Notes: generated by a model from the sequence alone, not told the origin. A DNA stretch of 64,000 bases from Gnetum montanum (GCA_015680685.1 MNCI01010753.1:587060-651059), one strand, 5' to 3'; shown: positions 33,171 through 44,079, counted from the first letter of the stretch. Numbers and translations are program-made.

Positions 33171-33172
33171 AT

Positions 33173-33396
33173 GAAGACGTCTTGCAGGTTAATGAGATGT
33201 CTTGGCCAAGAGTGGAGTCTTCACAGAAGACATCTAGGAGGTCAAGAAGATATCTTGGTTTGAGAGGAGACGTCTTGTGCAAAGTGCTAATGCCTCAAGC
33301 AAGACATCTTGGGCCAAGAGAAGACATCTCAAGCAAGACGTCTTGCGCCAAGAGGAGACATCTCCCAAAAACAATAGACATCTTGGGCCAAGACTA
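33173..33396. repeat. AAGACGTCTT minisatellite
   Basis: Seven to nine irregular units built on AAGACGTCTTG/AAGACATCTTG and GGGCCAAGAG. GACGTC is a perfect palindrome with an ACGT core. The open frame over it (33146-33436) is a by-product. Confidence 0.8.
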
Positions 33397-33560
33397 CACA
33401 TTTGAAAACCAAAGAAATGACCACAAAAGCAGATAAATAAATAATCTCATATATGTTCAATCACATAATAATATTTTATAATTTCCAGCCACACACAAAA
33501 ACAAGATCCGAATTTAACTCTTGTAACCATTCTACCAGTAATCATTTAATCAAGAAATTC

Positions 33561-33632
33561 ATATATTCAATAGCGGTACCAATCCTCACATCAAGAATAT
33601 ATTCAATAGCGGTACCAATCCTCACATCAAGG
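33561..33632. repeat. 36-bp tandem duplication
   Basis: Two exact copies of ATATATTCAATAGCGGTACC...CATCAAGA side by side (33561-33596, 33597-33632). Confidence 0.9.
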
Positions 33633-34228
33633 ATCCATAGCCCCTGTTGGCAATCCTTTGCCAAAAATGCCCCAAATCGTTATGGGTGTTTCTGGATCGT
33701 TATAGAAACAACTCTCATCCAGGTCATTTAGGTATGAGAGTGCAAAGGACGGGGGGAGAGATCCAAAAAATGGCAATAAAGGATTTCAAAAAAATCTAAG
33801 CTTACGACAACAATCTTGATATTTTCATACAAGCATTGTGAAGGTGGTTACACAAGCAAGAAGAGAAAGTTTTAAAAAATCAGCCCTTGCTAGCCATTAT
33901 CAAACATAACAAAGATGGATCATTTTACCTCCTTGCTTAGATATCTTGCTTACTAGGAGGAATTATCTGAATATTGGATTGCTATCCTGCACTTGTTTCT
34001 TTCTCTTTGCTATCTCTTATAGCAGCGATAGTCTTCTCTCCCTTCTCAGCCACACTCCTTGTTGATCTATCCTTCTTCTTCTTCTTTTTTGTTCTGCAAA
34101 GCTACTTTTGCCTTATGTGTGTCCTCTTTTTTCCTCTCCTCCTCTTCCTATTTGTAGGTGGAATAAGGGATAATGAATGGTTTCTTGTAACTGACTTGTT
34201 GGGGACTGTTCTTTTCTTTCTTTTTAAA

Positions 34229-34232
34229 GTTA

Positions 34233-34285
<53 letters not shown>
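34229..34285. repeat. (TC)n microsatellite
   Basis: Nearly pure TC/CT run of about 55 bases. Confidence 0.95.
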
Positions 34286-34286
<1 letters not shown>

Positions 34287-34577
34287 GCAATGGATCATGA
34301 GTTCAATTCTCTTCATGATCACTATAATAAAATCACTAAAGTATGTATATTCACAGGTTGCAGGTTCAATTCCTAAATCAACAATTTTTGATATTTTAGA
34401 ATTCAGATTTTGCTAGACCTCAAGTTCAATTCCTCTTGAACATTCCAACATAATATCTATCTCTTTATCATTTAGAATTGTCATAAGATGCAAGGAAAGA
34501 GTTTTCAAATAGATTCATGACAAGGGCAATTCAAGATACAGAATCAAATAAGGCACCTTCTTTTTTCAGGTCATTAG

Positions 34578-34633
34578 CGATGTGAATTTTCACATCGTCT
34601 TACGAGCCCTGAAAGGTCATCACGTGACCTTTC
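34578..34633. repeat. Two adjacent perfect inverted repeats
   Basis: CGATGTGAATTTTCACATCG (34578-34597; 9-bp arms, 2-base loop). GAAAGGTCA-TCACG-TGACCTTTC (34611-34633; 9-bp arms) includes the G-box CACGTG. Confidence 0.85.
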
Positions 34634-35199
34634 TACAACAATGGAAAGGGTACTTATACTCTACTATTTTAAACTAAAAAGAGCAATGCATCACATTTAG
34701 ATAAAATAATATATAAGGCTACAATATTTGCACAAAATATCCCTGATTCATGGGTCAGGTTCCTCCAACTTGATTCATAGGTCAAGTTCCTCAATATGAG
34801 CATTCATTTGCATCTCAACATACCTGTTTTAGCTCTTGAGGCACACCTTAGAGCATTGTGCTCTATTTCTCAGCATCTCTATTGAAATAGAACAAAAAAT
34901 ATTTTGTTTTCCCATATATTATTTATTATTATTAGTTTAAAACATTCCCATCATGTATTTTAAATCATATTTCTTATGCATAAAGTATTTAAACACTTGA
35001 TCATAATACATATAAACATATGGTCAACAAATTTATTACTATTCCAATTAGCCATTTCCACCATAGTCCAAATAGAGCACACACACAAGTTGTCAACAAA
35101 ACATGCACAAAAACACACAGAAAGACTATTACAATCGTTAATGCAAAAACTCAAGGAGAAGTGGTTGGTTGCATCCTCCTCCCCTTACGACATTTGCTC

Positions 35200-36400
35200 C
35201 TGGAAATGTTTAAATAGGTGAGGGTAGCTCTCCCTAACCACATCCTCCATCTCCCAAGAGGTTTCAGATCCATCCCCTAAGATTGAGCACCCTCTGGTCT
35301 GAAATTCAGATTCGTTGAACTTAGATAGTACAATCTAGGCTGACTTGAAGGTTTTCCCATCACAAGCAATGCTTAGAATCATAGACATACCTCCTTAACA
35401 TAGAAACATGAAAACCATTTTGTAAAGATGATAAACTTGGAAGTAAAGCTATTCTATAAGCAACAGGACCAATTTTCTCTAAGACTTCAAAAGGGCCAAT
35501 AAATCTAGGTTTAAGTTTGTTCCTTTTAACACCTCTAATGACATTTTTAAAGGGTTGGACTTTTAGGAATACTTTATCTCCAACAAAAAATTCTAGGCCC
35601 CTCCTATTGTCTACGTAACTCTTTTGTCTATCTTGTGCTTGCTTTAGTCTCTCTTTAATTTGATTCACCTTTAGCTGCAAATCCAAAATCATCTCAGGCC
35701 CAAAAATCAATTTTTCCTCAGGCTGATCCCAAGAGCTAGGAACTCTACATTTTCTACCATACACGGCTTCATAAGGTGCCATTTCAATACTGCTTTGGTA
35801 GCTATTATTGTAGGCAAATTCTACCAAGGGCAATACCTTATCCCAAGTTTTATGATGATCCAATACATTGGTTCTAAAAAGATCTTCCACCACCTGATTT
35901 GTTCTTTCAGCCTAACCATCAGTTTGTGAATGATAGGTTGTGCTGAAATTTAGTTTTGTTCCAAGAGCTTGCTGTATGGCTTGCCAAAAAAATGAGATGT
36001 AAACTTTGGATCTCTGTCTGAAATGATTTTCTTAGGTATGCCATGCAATCTAACTATTTCTTGAATATAAATTTCTGCAATCTTTCTAGCATCATAATCT
36101 GATTTCACTTTGATGAAGTGTGATGACTTTGTCAGCCTATCAACTACGACCATTATCAAATCATATCCTCCAAGAACTTTAGGTAACCCAACAATAAAAT
36201 CTATTCCAATCTCATCCCATTTCCATTTTGGAACATGGTGTGGTTGTAAAAGACCTGCTGGTACTTGATGTTCAACCTTAACTTACTAACATGTAAAACA
36301 CCTTGCCACAAACTCAGCAACATCTTTTTTCATTCTAGGCCACCAAAATTGTTTTTTTGATTCCATGTAGCATTTTTGTTGCCCATGGATGACTTGTATA
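35200..36400 (-). pseudogene. Ty3/gypsy chromovirus integrase and C-terminal end
   Basis: Minus strand. Near 36180-36000: WKWDEIGIDFIVGLPKVLGG, VVVDRLTKSSHFIKV and KKIISDRDPKFTSHFF (first and second catalytic Asp). The open part 35893-35360 reads WDKVLPLVEFAYNNSYQSSI, GDKVFLKVQPFKNVIRGVKR, RFIGPFEVLEKIGPVAYRI and GFHVSMLRRYVYD, the Tekay/Del-like C-terminal pattern. ETSWEMEDVVRESYPHLF near 35260-35210 is the end of a chromodomain-like tail. The catalytic Glu region and a stretch near 35920 are broken. Confidence 0.9.
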
Positions 36401-38229
36401 AATTGTTTCATGGTGTTCTTGCATATATAAAATGAAATTGCAAAAAGTAAGAAAAATATATATAGGTTATTTTATGCAAGAATGCATTTGTTGAATTAGA
36501 TCATTAACATTTGCATTAGAATCTTCATTGCCTACTGCTAAGTACTATAGAAAAAGATTAGAATAGCATCGTGGGATCCAATGCAAATAATAATTGAATT
36601 TTCCCTTACTAACATAATCAAAATAAATGCCAAATCTTCCACAACCGTTTCATACAACTTCCATTAGAACAAAACATTGAAGAAAGTTTAAAATAGAATC
36701 ACCAAATAAATCCCTCAGAGGCCTGAGTTTACTACAGCGGGTGCCTACAGTATAATCAATGGCCACCCAATGTTGACTAGCCCCAGTAAGTGAATGAATG
36801 AGTATTTTGAAAAAAAAGACAACTACTAACACAACTACATGAATGACTGGCAATGTGGTTACACCTAAAAGATCACATTGTAGTAAATTTCAACTAATGA
36901 TTAGCAACTACAAAGTGTGTTTCAACCATTTCACTACAATTTAACTCATTTTTGCTTTGCATTTGTTCAAAAAGTGTACAAGCAAACATATCTTCTTTAA
37001 CATAGCAAAAACCGCAAATAGTTTGTTTTCATCTCAGAGCTTTGCTTCGTTAATAGTACTTCTTTTAACCTTTGTTTTACTATATGTGTCTTTGTTTCTT
37101 TTTCAAGCTTAAATTATTTTAAATATATTTATTTCTTTGCAATTAATTCATCTACATTCTACTAAAGATGAAAAAAGGACATACAAAGTCTATTGAGAAA
37201 TAAAAGCAATCATTCATAGCAGAGAAAAATCAAAGTGAATTTTAAAAGGAGCAACCAAAAGATATTTTCAGAGAAACTAATTTAAATGTGAGAGATCCAT
37301 CATCATCTTCGATAGCCTACAATTTTCCATTCAAAACATGTTTGTTGAAAGTCAAGGCACCTCGTATAGCAAATTCAAGTGAAAATTACATTTCCAAGGT
37401 TAACGGTTAACGTTTCAGTATTGTAAGTTTCATTTCCAGAGTTAACGTTTCAGTGCCGTAAGTTTAAAATCCTGTAACATCTTAGGAAGTTCACATTTCT
37501 CGTAACCTTAATTTTCCAAGTGATATGGTGTAGGTGCACTAATGTTGGAGCAATGCTCCCACTATTTCAATGTTCTTTACTGCTTTATTCATGTCACACC
37601 TCTTAAACAATTAACTTTTACTATCGTTTCTATGTATCTAAAATTAAAGCTATTTGGAAAGCTTATGCATTATTTGATGGCCATGACTCACCTAATGTCA
37701 AGCTCTACCTAGAGCAAGCATACAAATACTGGTACAGTAATAAGCAAAATCAAAATAAAGGAGAACGCTTACACATTATTTGATGTTCATGACACACTTA
37801 ATACCAAGCTCAACCTAGAGCAACCATACAGATACCAGCATAGCAAGGAGAAAGATTAGATGAAACATACACATATACAACAAAAATGGTGAAAGTTTAA
37901 GCTACATCATTGAGAAAAGCAGGGTGTACCTATGAAAAGAATGAGACATTTGGCAGGGGCATTGATGCGCAGAGGTACAAGATCCATCCCGTGGACAATA
38001 AGACTCTTAAAATATATGTCGAATATGCTCATCATAAAAACTGCATGCAAAATGACCCCAAGTATCACCATCCAGATCTCTTTGTTTCTCTTTCTCTTCG
38101 CTCTAATTTCTTCCTCCAAGGCCATTCCTTCCCTCATGGGCAGAGTCAACATTGTATCGACGATCCATTGATTTCTCATCTTTGAACGTCCTCAATTCGC
38201 TAGATCTAAAATCTCAGCTAGTGACATTC
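36401..38229. other. AT-rich sequence in place of RT/RNase H
   Basis: Between the protease part and the integrase of the chromovirus, where RT and RNase H should be, no RT motif is seen on either strand. Either these were deleted or other sequence was inserted. The 90-codon minus frame 38179-37907 has no recognised motif. Confidence 0.5.
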
Positions 38230-38870
38230 TGTTTGGTGCCTTTGAGGCTGGAGCACTCCTAGAAGAATTTTAATCCTAAACTCTACCTTTCTTTTTGGTG
38301 GCATTCTTGGTAACTCATCAATAAACACATTTTTGAATTCATCTACAATTAGATAGTCCAGTGGTGTCTTCTCTTGTTGGCAATCTTATCACTGTTAACT
38401 GCATACAGTCTAACCAAAATTGTTGCTTTTGTTGTTTTAATCTCTTACACCATTTGTTTTACAGAAATAATTTTCTTGAGCAATCCCAAGGCTGACAGAA
38501 AAATTTCTGGTTTATTTCTCCATTGTTATTTTCTATGCAGTTTTGTCCACAATCAAATTTTGCCTTATTTTTCACCAACCAGTCCATACCCAAAACCACA
38601 TCGTATGATCCCAAATTCATAACAAGAAAGTCCATAACCTAAGGTTGATTCATGATTTTTATCTCACAACTAGGCACAAAACACTCTTAAGGCTTTATGG
38701 TCACTTGAAGCTAACTCCACTTTTCCCATATATGGTAAGAGATGAACTTTACTCCCTATTCTTTTAACCAACGAATTTGATATAAATGAATTTGTTGATC
38801 CACTATCAAAAAAAATAGTAACAGATTAATAATGAATGATACCTATTGTTTCTTGGATTGATTGCACTCA
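38230..38870 (-). pseudogene. Chromovirus protease and start of RT region
   Basis: Minus strand reads FFDSGSTNSFISNSLVKRI (protease, DSG) near 38820-38760, then NLGSYDVVLGMDWLVKN near 38615-38570. After more decay comes a DYLIVDEFKNVFIDELPRMP-like stretch and SKAPNRMSLAEI near 38240, the entry to RT. Frameshifted throughout. Confidence 0.8.
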
Positions 38871-38982
38871 TGTTGGAACATTTGTTGTAGCATATGAAAG
38901 ACAGACCAACACCACATCAAGTAATGCACCAAATCAGACTTCATAAGAGGTTTCAAGGAATGTAAAAGAAAGCCAAACCTAG

Positions 38983-38999
38983 CGTTCTGATACCAAAAT
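38983..38999 (-). promoter_or_regulatory. Chromovirus primer binding site (tRNA-iMet type)
   Basis: Minus strand TTTTGGTATCAGAACGC directly follows ..TGTTACA; TGGTATCAGA is the standard initiator-Met tRNA PBS. Only about 100 bases separate it from the protease, so gag has been deleted. Confidence 0.8.
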
Positions 39000-39178
39000 G
39001 TAACACCCTCTCATAGGGAGCAAGAGCTAGCACCCAAAGCCCCCCCAAAAAGAAAGCTATTTCAAAGAAGAATATGCCCAGGTGGCTTTCTTTCTACAAC
39101 AATGGAACTAGCATTAACCTATAAAATTAAAATGAAATCAACAATGCCTAGATCTAGCTCTGAAACAGGTCAATCAAT
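39000..39178 (-). repeat. Partial 5' LTR of chromovirus
   Basis: Ends TGTTACA next to the PBS. The upstream limit is obscured by the LINE inserted at 39188. A 17-base match (TTCTACAACAATGGAA region) to 34628-34644 hints that the 3' LTR lies there, but this is weak. Confidence 0.5.
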
Positions 39179-39263
39179 ATTAATTTAAGAATTAAGAGAT
39201 ACACCTTCCATACGAAGGTGGTCAAGTTGGAGCAACTGAACAGCAAAACGAGTGTAGACAGAA

Positions 39264-40207
39264 TGGACAACGGCGGAGCAGTTGAAGAACAAGACGTGCA
39301 CAAGGAGCTCGCAGCAAGGCTCAGGGAGACAGACCAGGCCAAGGTTAAGTGAGGCCGAGGTGGGGATGACCCTAAGATACCCAGGGAGGAGATTGAAGAA
39401 CACTCCTGCACCGATGGTACCATGCACCTCCGTGTCAACGGGCCACCGGCGGAGGGGGTTCGGACTATGCAGCGGAGTCTTATTGGTTGTTTCATGTCCT
39501 CAGGAGCTTGCCCCCAGATGGCGTTGATCCGACGATGGGTGAAGGAGAACTGGAAGGTTGGGCCGGTTGAGGTCCGGAGTTTATCACAGGAGTTGCTCCT
39601 CTTCATTTTCCCGACTCGGCAGGATCGGGACACGGTTCTGTTGGGGGGCCCGTGGTTCTATGGCACTAGGGCCAACTTTGACCCCCTAGCGGCTGGGGGC
39701 ACACCGCGAGCCGGACCTATTTGGTCATGCCATAGTGTGGGTACGGGTGTCCGGGATTCCTTGGGAGATGTGGAACTTGGGGTTCCTTGAATGCATAGCG
39801 AGGTTTTTCAGGAAGTTTATCACCTTCACCAAGGTCACACAAACAATGGCACGGATGGGGTTTGCCCATTTTTGTGTATAGTGGAATCTCTCTGCCAAAG
39901 ACCTCATCAGGGAGATAGTGTTGGAGCTTCCAGGAGGGGAGGAATACCTTCAGGTTGAGTTTGAGAACCTAGAGGCAGAGTCAGTCAAGGAGCAGGGGCC
40001 ACGTGCCCGAGAGGGCAGGAGTAATGGATGCGCGTGCTATGGGAAACCCGGCCACCGTGAAGTTGATTGTCGATTTCGGAGGGATGGGCCGAAGCAAAAG
40101 CAAGATCAAGCCTGGCCGTTGGTTGAGGATGGGGGATGGGTTATGGTGGAACATAAGGGACAATCAAAGCCGCCAAACCCTCAAGCGCTCCCCCACAAAC
40201 CACCACC
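39264..40207 (+). pseudogene. LINE ORF1 (DUF4283-like, zinc knuckle)
   Basis: MQRSLIGCFMSSGACPQMAL, RRWVKENWKVGPVEVRSLSQ and DTVLLGGPWFYGTRANFDPL correspond to the copy at 27130-26830. Near 40030-40080 a zinc knuckle reads CACYGKPGHREVDCRF, with one Cys apparently changed to Tyr. Frameshifts at about 39780 and 39950. Ends in a Pro-rich stretch at the gap. Confidence 0.85.
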
Positions 40208-40296
40208 NNNNNNNNNNNNNNNNNNNNNNNNNNNNNNNNNNNNNNNNNNNNNNNNNNNNNNNNNNNNNNNNNNNNNNNNNNNNNNNNNNNNNNNNN
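40208..40296. other. 89-N assembly gap
   Basis: Follows CACAAACCACCACC, a C-rich stretch. As at 24313-24342, the gap sits at a C-rich part of a LINE. Confidence 0.98.
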
Positions 40297-40364
40297 ACTT
40301 TCCCCACATTGTCTCTCACCTACCCCCCGTTTTTCCCCACAATGCCAACACCCCCCACAACAAG

Positions 40365-40610
40365 GATGCAAATCAACCGAGAGGTTTCTTGGCAGGAGCT
40401 TTGGCACCATATCAGGCTTGCCTCAACGAAACTGTATCCTAATGGGGTTGGGTCCATCGTCTCCCAAGCTAGGAAGGCATAGGTCTTTAAGCTTTTCCAA
40501 GGGGGGTGGCTTTTGTGGACTTCGAGGCGCACTATGCGCAGTTGGATGCTCTACATTCGCAGCTGTCTCTACATTGTCGCTATGATCAAATGCCCTGCCA
40601 TCCCCTTAGG
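40365..40610 (+). pseudogene. LINE C-terminal Cys-x-Cys block
   Basis: MQINREVSWQELWHHIRLAS, TKLYPNGVGSIVSQARKA, then stop and frameshift near 40480-40500; in the shifted frame FVDFEAHYAQLDALHSQ.. follows. Same block as 31857-32096. Confidence 0.8.
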
Positions 40611-40996
40611 GGTGGGGGTGTGGGCTTTTTGGTTTCTTTTTGTGTTCATTCTGTGTTTCTGTTGTTGTCTGTCTTTTGACAAGGTTCTGGCCTTTGGACA
40701 TTCTTTCTTTTGTTTCTTATTCTGGTTTTAATGTTATTGTGTGTCTAGGGTGCTTTGCTGTTTGGGGTTTGCTTTTGGTGCTGCCGTGGACATGCAACGG
40801 GGGGACACTTTGGTTTTCTGGGGTGCACCCCTGGCTCTGTGGTCCCTGGGGATGGCTTCTGCCTCCCATTTGTTTGTAAATATTTTCTTTCATTGCAATA
40901 ATTGAATTTTCCCGAAAGTTTTTCCAAAAAAAATTAATTTATAGATCAAAAGAATGACTAAATACATTGATCAAAGTATATGATGCAACTATTGAC

Positions 40997-41052
40997 CTGG
41001 GCTTCAGTGAAGTTTCAACAAGTAACTTCCGATAGGATCGTTTAGCATAAAG
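40997..41052 (-). CDS. THUMPD3: Methyltransferase exon 9
   Basis: Acceptor TGTTACAG/CTTTAT, donor GCCCAG/GTCAAT. Encodes LYAKRSYRKLLVETSLKP, matching the L[HY].R.Y...T.L region that precedes the SAM-binding domain in THUMP methyltransferases. Confidence 0.88.
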
Positions 41053-41156
41053 CTGTAACAATATAAAAACTGATGTTAATTCTGAAAAACAAAAAATTTA
41101 AAAGCTAGTAAATTGTTAAATGGATTTTCCCTAAAATTTGATAATGATAATGACAC

Positions 41157-41310
41157 CTGAGAATCACAACGCTTAGGTCGTGGTCGAGTTCTTTTTGGCA
41201 TCAGGATATCATTTGTCCTTTCAAGTGAAAGATTAGCTAAATCGAAGAGGACCATGGGAGAGCTTTGAGCATCCTGGGCAGAGTAAACTTCCTTCGTATG
41301 TTCATCATTT
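41157..41310 (-). CDS. THUMPD3: Methyltransferase exon 8
   Basis: Acceptor GCTTCACAG/AAATGA, donor CTCAG/GTGTCA. Encodes NDEHTKEVYSAQDAQSSP and a basic end (KRTRPRPKRCDSQ). It lies where human THUMPD3 has little sequence, so it is probably a plant-specific linker. Confidence 0.85.
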
Positions 41311-41437
41311 CTGTGAAGCAAAAAAACAGATTAAATAAAATAATTTTAAAAAAAAAGAATAAAACTGTAGCTCTAAACATATCAGTAGGCATGAACTAAT
41401 AAATGAATTTGGATTTGAAATCAAAAATTATATTTAC

Positions 41438-41498
41438 AGATTTAGTAGAGAAAATGTCAGAAGAACATCAGCATCTCTGATCCAGACCATGACCTCCA
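41438..41498 (-). CDS. THUMPD3: Methyltransferase exon 7
   Basis: Acceptor AATGCAG/TGGAGG, donor AAATCT/GTAAAT. Encodes EVMVWIRDADVLLTFSLLN, the THUMP-domain end (..DxEVxxxIxDxxVLL). Confidence 0.85.
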
Positions 41499-41643
41499 CT
41501 GCATTACACAACACACAGTAACATCAATTCAATAAAATGACGTTAAATTGTTTTGGGTAAGGAGGCCAGGCAATGAGCTTACAATGCAATGAAACAGAAG
41601 AAAGTAAAGGATTAAATTTTTGGAATATACAAAATGAGCATAC

Positions 41644-41706
41644 CATCGTATGAACGCATGCTACCAGGCCACCCAAACAAACAATGAATTCCATCTCCAA
41701 TTGCAG
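41644..41706 (-). CDS. THUMPD3: Methyltransferase exon 6
   Basis: Acceptor TTTTAG/CTGCAA, donor CGATG/GTATGC. Encodes AIGDGIHCLFGWPGSMRSYD, continuing the THUMP domain. Confidence 0.88.
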
Positions 41707-42234
41707 CTAAAAGAAGTCAATTAAATAAAGCACATTAGTAAAAACATGTTAAAATTTAATGTAAAATTAAAGAGAAGGCTTATCTAGAAACCCTGTAATC
41801 AGGTAGTCATGTTAGCGAAAATCCTCGTTAAAATTCTAAGAAGACATTTCTTGAGACTTTATCTATACAGAACCCGTTAAACATATACAACTGACATCAA
41901 CATCAACCAACTATAATTTATTTGAGACACCCTACAAATAGTAAACAAAAAAAATAGACGTTGGAGTGTAGTTTGAACATAGTAGGGCAAAATCTACATG
42001 CATGGTATTGTTATGTTATAAAATACAACTCATCCATAGGATTACTCATCAATGATTCCAGTAGTTACAGATTTGGAGACAATCAATAAACGACAAATAG
42101 CTCACCTCCTTACAAGGAACAGCCTTGGTTGTTCTATAGGTCAAAGTTAAACATTTACTTCAAAATATGACTTCATGTGTACAAAAATAACATAAGGAAA
42201 ACAATGAAAAGAAAATGATCTTTCAACATTTTAC

Positions 42235-42406
42235 CCTCTGCCTCTACAGATGTAAAACCATGCTTCATTAAATTTGTACATTTCCGGTCACAAGAGACAC
42301 GAAAAAATATTGGAGGCATCCTCTGCAAATTAGACGTTGAAGTACAATCATAAGCTTGACACTGTTTCCAACGTTGCAAAGTTTCAAGAGAGTGATTCCA
42401 ATCAAC
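42235..42406 (-). CDS. THUMPD3: Methyltransferase exon 5: THUMP core
   Basis: Acceptor GTGTTGCAG/GTTGAT, donor GCAGAGG/GTAAAA. Encodes VDWNHSLETLQRWKQCQ.., then IFFRVSCDRKC and LMKHGFTSVEAE. FRV[ST]C.R ... FTS.EA is the THUMP signature of THUMPD3. Confidence 0.9.
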
Positions 42407-43466
42407 CTGCAACACAAATTCTGATTATAACCGACATTGCCACAAAAGGAGACATACTGCACCGCACATGCAGAAAATGATCAAAACAAATTGTGTAGTA
42501 TTTTTTATCCAACATTAATTGAATACTGTTAAAGTCATTTCAATTTAGGAATGCACCAATAATGTGGACCTAAAAAATTCTTCTGTATGGATTAAATACT
42601 TTTGGCTTTATAATTCTCTTTTTCAAAAAGTACGGTATTCAAATAATTTATTTTTTAAAAATCCAAGTATACCACATTAGCATGGATACCAAACTTATCT
42701 TAAAACTCAGACAAGCAGTTCGACACCTCCCCCCAGTAGCACAGACTTGTCCATAAAGATCTTATTTATACCTGGGAACCCCTAGAAATAAAAAATGGGT
42801 CATTTGTCGTGGAAAATCCAAGAGGTAACATTCTTTTCCACCTTCATATTCTGCCAGAACTATTCTTGCTCTAACTATTCTAATTTTTTAGCAACTCCTT
42901 TAGGTATCCATATACTAAAACCGAAACTAAATTTTTAGCAACTCCTCTTGGACCTCTCGGACAATGCAAGTTTTAGAATTATTAACATGGCTTCCAGCCA
43001 ATCTTTTCGCTAGTCTTTCCAAAACTCTAGTCCATAATTCTCTTTCCAATAAATAACAATACAACCAAGTATTCACTTGAAGGACTGGCCCATTTGTATT
43101 GAAAAAAATGAGCAAATATTTTGTGTTCATGTATGTGAAATATTAAAAGCAAATAAACATTAATTCTTAAGCCTAATACCTAAATAAAATAATCCACCTC
43201 CTGGTATCTGTAAGCTAAATAAACTCCTTGCATCTCTCTTTTACCAGCTTTACCTTTAATCAATCATTCTAAAGCTTTAGAGACCTTCTTGAGAAGAAAA
43301 GCTGTGATGCAATCTCACAATCTTAATCCATTATAATTGGAGAATACTTTTGGGACTTCTCGATTGACTAAAATTTAAAATAATGGAGTAGCATAACACT
43401 ACTTGAGCATGAAATGCCAGTAATAAACAAGTCCAAATTTATGTAATATTGCATCCAAGAATCTTT
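42407..43466. other. Intron sequence with weak coding traces
   Basis: Mostly AT-rich. Minus frames near 43450-42900 (ALEWLIKGKAGKREMQG; ERLAKRLAGSHVNN) might be remnants of a LINE RT, but no motif is decisive. Confidence 0.35.
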
Positions 43467-43977
43467 TTTTTTTTTTCTCTGAAAAGCATTCAGGTTAGAT
43501 TAATCACAACAGAAAAATTACATGAGATCTGTACAGCCCCAAAAATGAGGGGAGGCCTCTCCCCTCCATCCCCACAAAAAAGCCCCCATCACAAGAGGTA
43601 GGGACAACCTGGACGCCACCCACAAGCCACCCAACATTGAAAAATCAAAATTGGCGGGTCACCCCCGTGATACCCCCACAACCAACCCACCAGCCAAAAG
43701 ACCCAACAAACAAGGAGAAAGGACCACCAAAAACCAACAAAGCCTAAAAGCCCAAGCCCACTACCTATATATAGCATGGCAGGTGTGTGCAGCGGCATAT
43801 AACCCACTCCTGACCATGAATAGCATCCAGAACAACCCTGTGCCGCTCTATATCAACAAAAGTTGCTGCCTACTAAAAATCCTATATCAACAAAAGTTGC
43901 TGCCTACTAAAAATCCTTGAAGGCATTAGCTTTCCTTGTGCATTCCACTTTGTCCCCTTTGGCATCTGGATGAAGCA
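43467..43977 (-). mobile_element. LINE 3'-end copy with 15-bp target duplication
   Basis: CATCCAAGAATCTTT at 43452-43466 and 43978-43992. Minus-strand A-tail (T-run from 43464), then a G-rich 3' UTR and a decayed end of the C-terminal block (near 43780-43880), in which a 39-base piece is duplicated (CTATATCAACAAAAGTTGCTGCC). Confidence 0.85.
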
Positions 43978-44079
43978 CATCCAAGAATCTTTATAACACA
44001 CAATCATATGCTTTGATTATATCAAGTTTTAGTCTAAGTGCACCTTTATTTTGATTTGATGCAAAGTGAAAATTTTATT

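Larger units (their letters stand above)
39188..40932 (+). mobile_element. Internally deleted LINE: ORF1 joined to terminal block
   Basis: Exact 9-bp duplication ATTAATTTA at 39179-39187 and 40933-40941. Plus strand. It contains ORF1 (39264-40207), then an N gap, then the C-terminal block (40365-40610) and a 3' UTR with A-tail. EN, RT and zf-RVT are absent. Because ORF1 and the terminal block share one insertion, this copy links both to one element family. The first 40 bases match gypsy protease sequence at 50231-50257. Confidence 0.9.

Noticed and set aside
33146-33436. 96-codon frame over the AAGACGTCTT minisatellite
   Set aside because: The frame follows the repeat and is not conserved; no start context or homologue.
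33974-34300. 108-codon plus-strand frame rich in Leu/Phe/Ser
   Set aside because: It runs into a TC microsatellite that codes for Ser-Leu repeats and looks like a chance frame in T-rich DNA, not a membrane protein.
37907-38185. Overlapping 90-codon frames on both strands
   Set aside because: No motif on either strand and no similarity to gypsy RT, although the position between protease and integrase invites that call.
39282-39527. Alternative plus frame within LINE ORF1
   Set aside because: Shadow of the DUF4283-like frame; the homologous copy at 27.1 kb keeps only the ORF1 frame.
40513-40879. Plus-strand frames rich in Phe, Cys and Trp that look like a membrane protein
   Set aside because: This is the G/T-rich 3' UTR of the LINE copy; the same kind of frames appear in other copies' UTRs.
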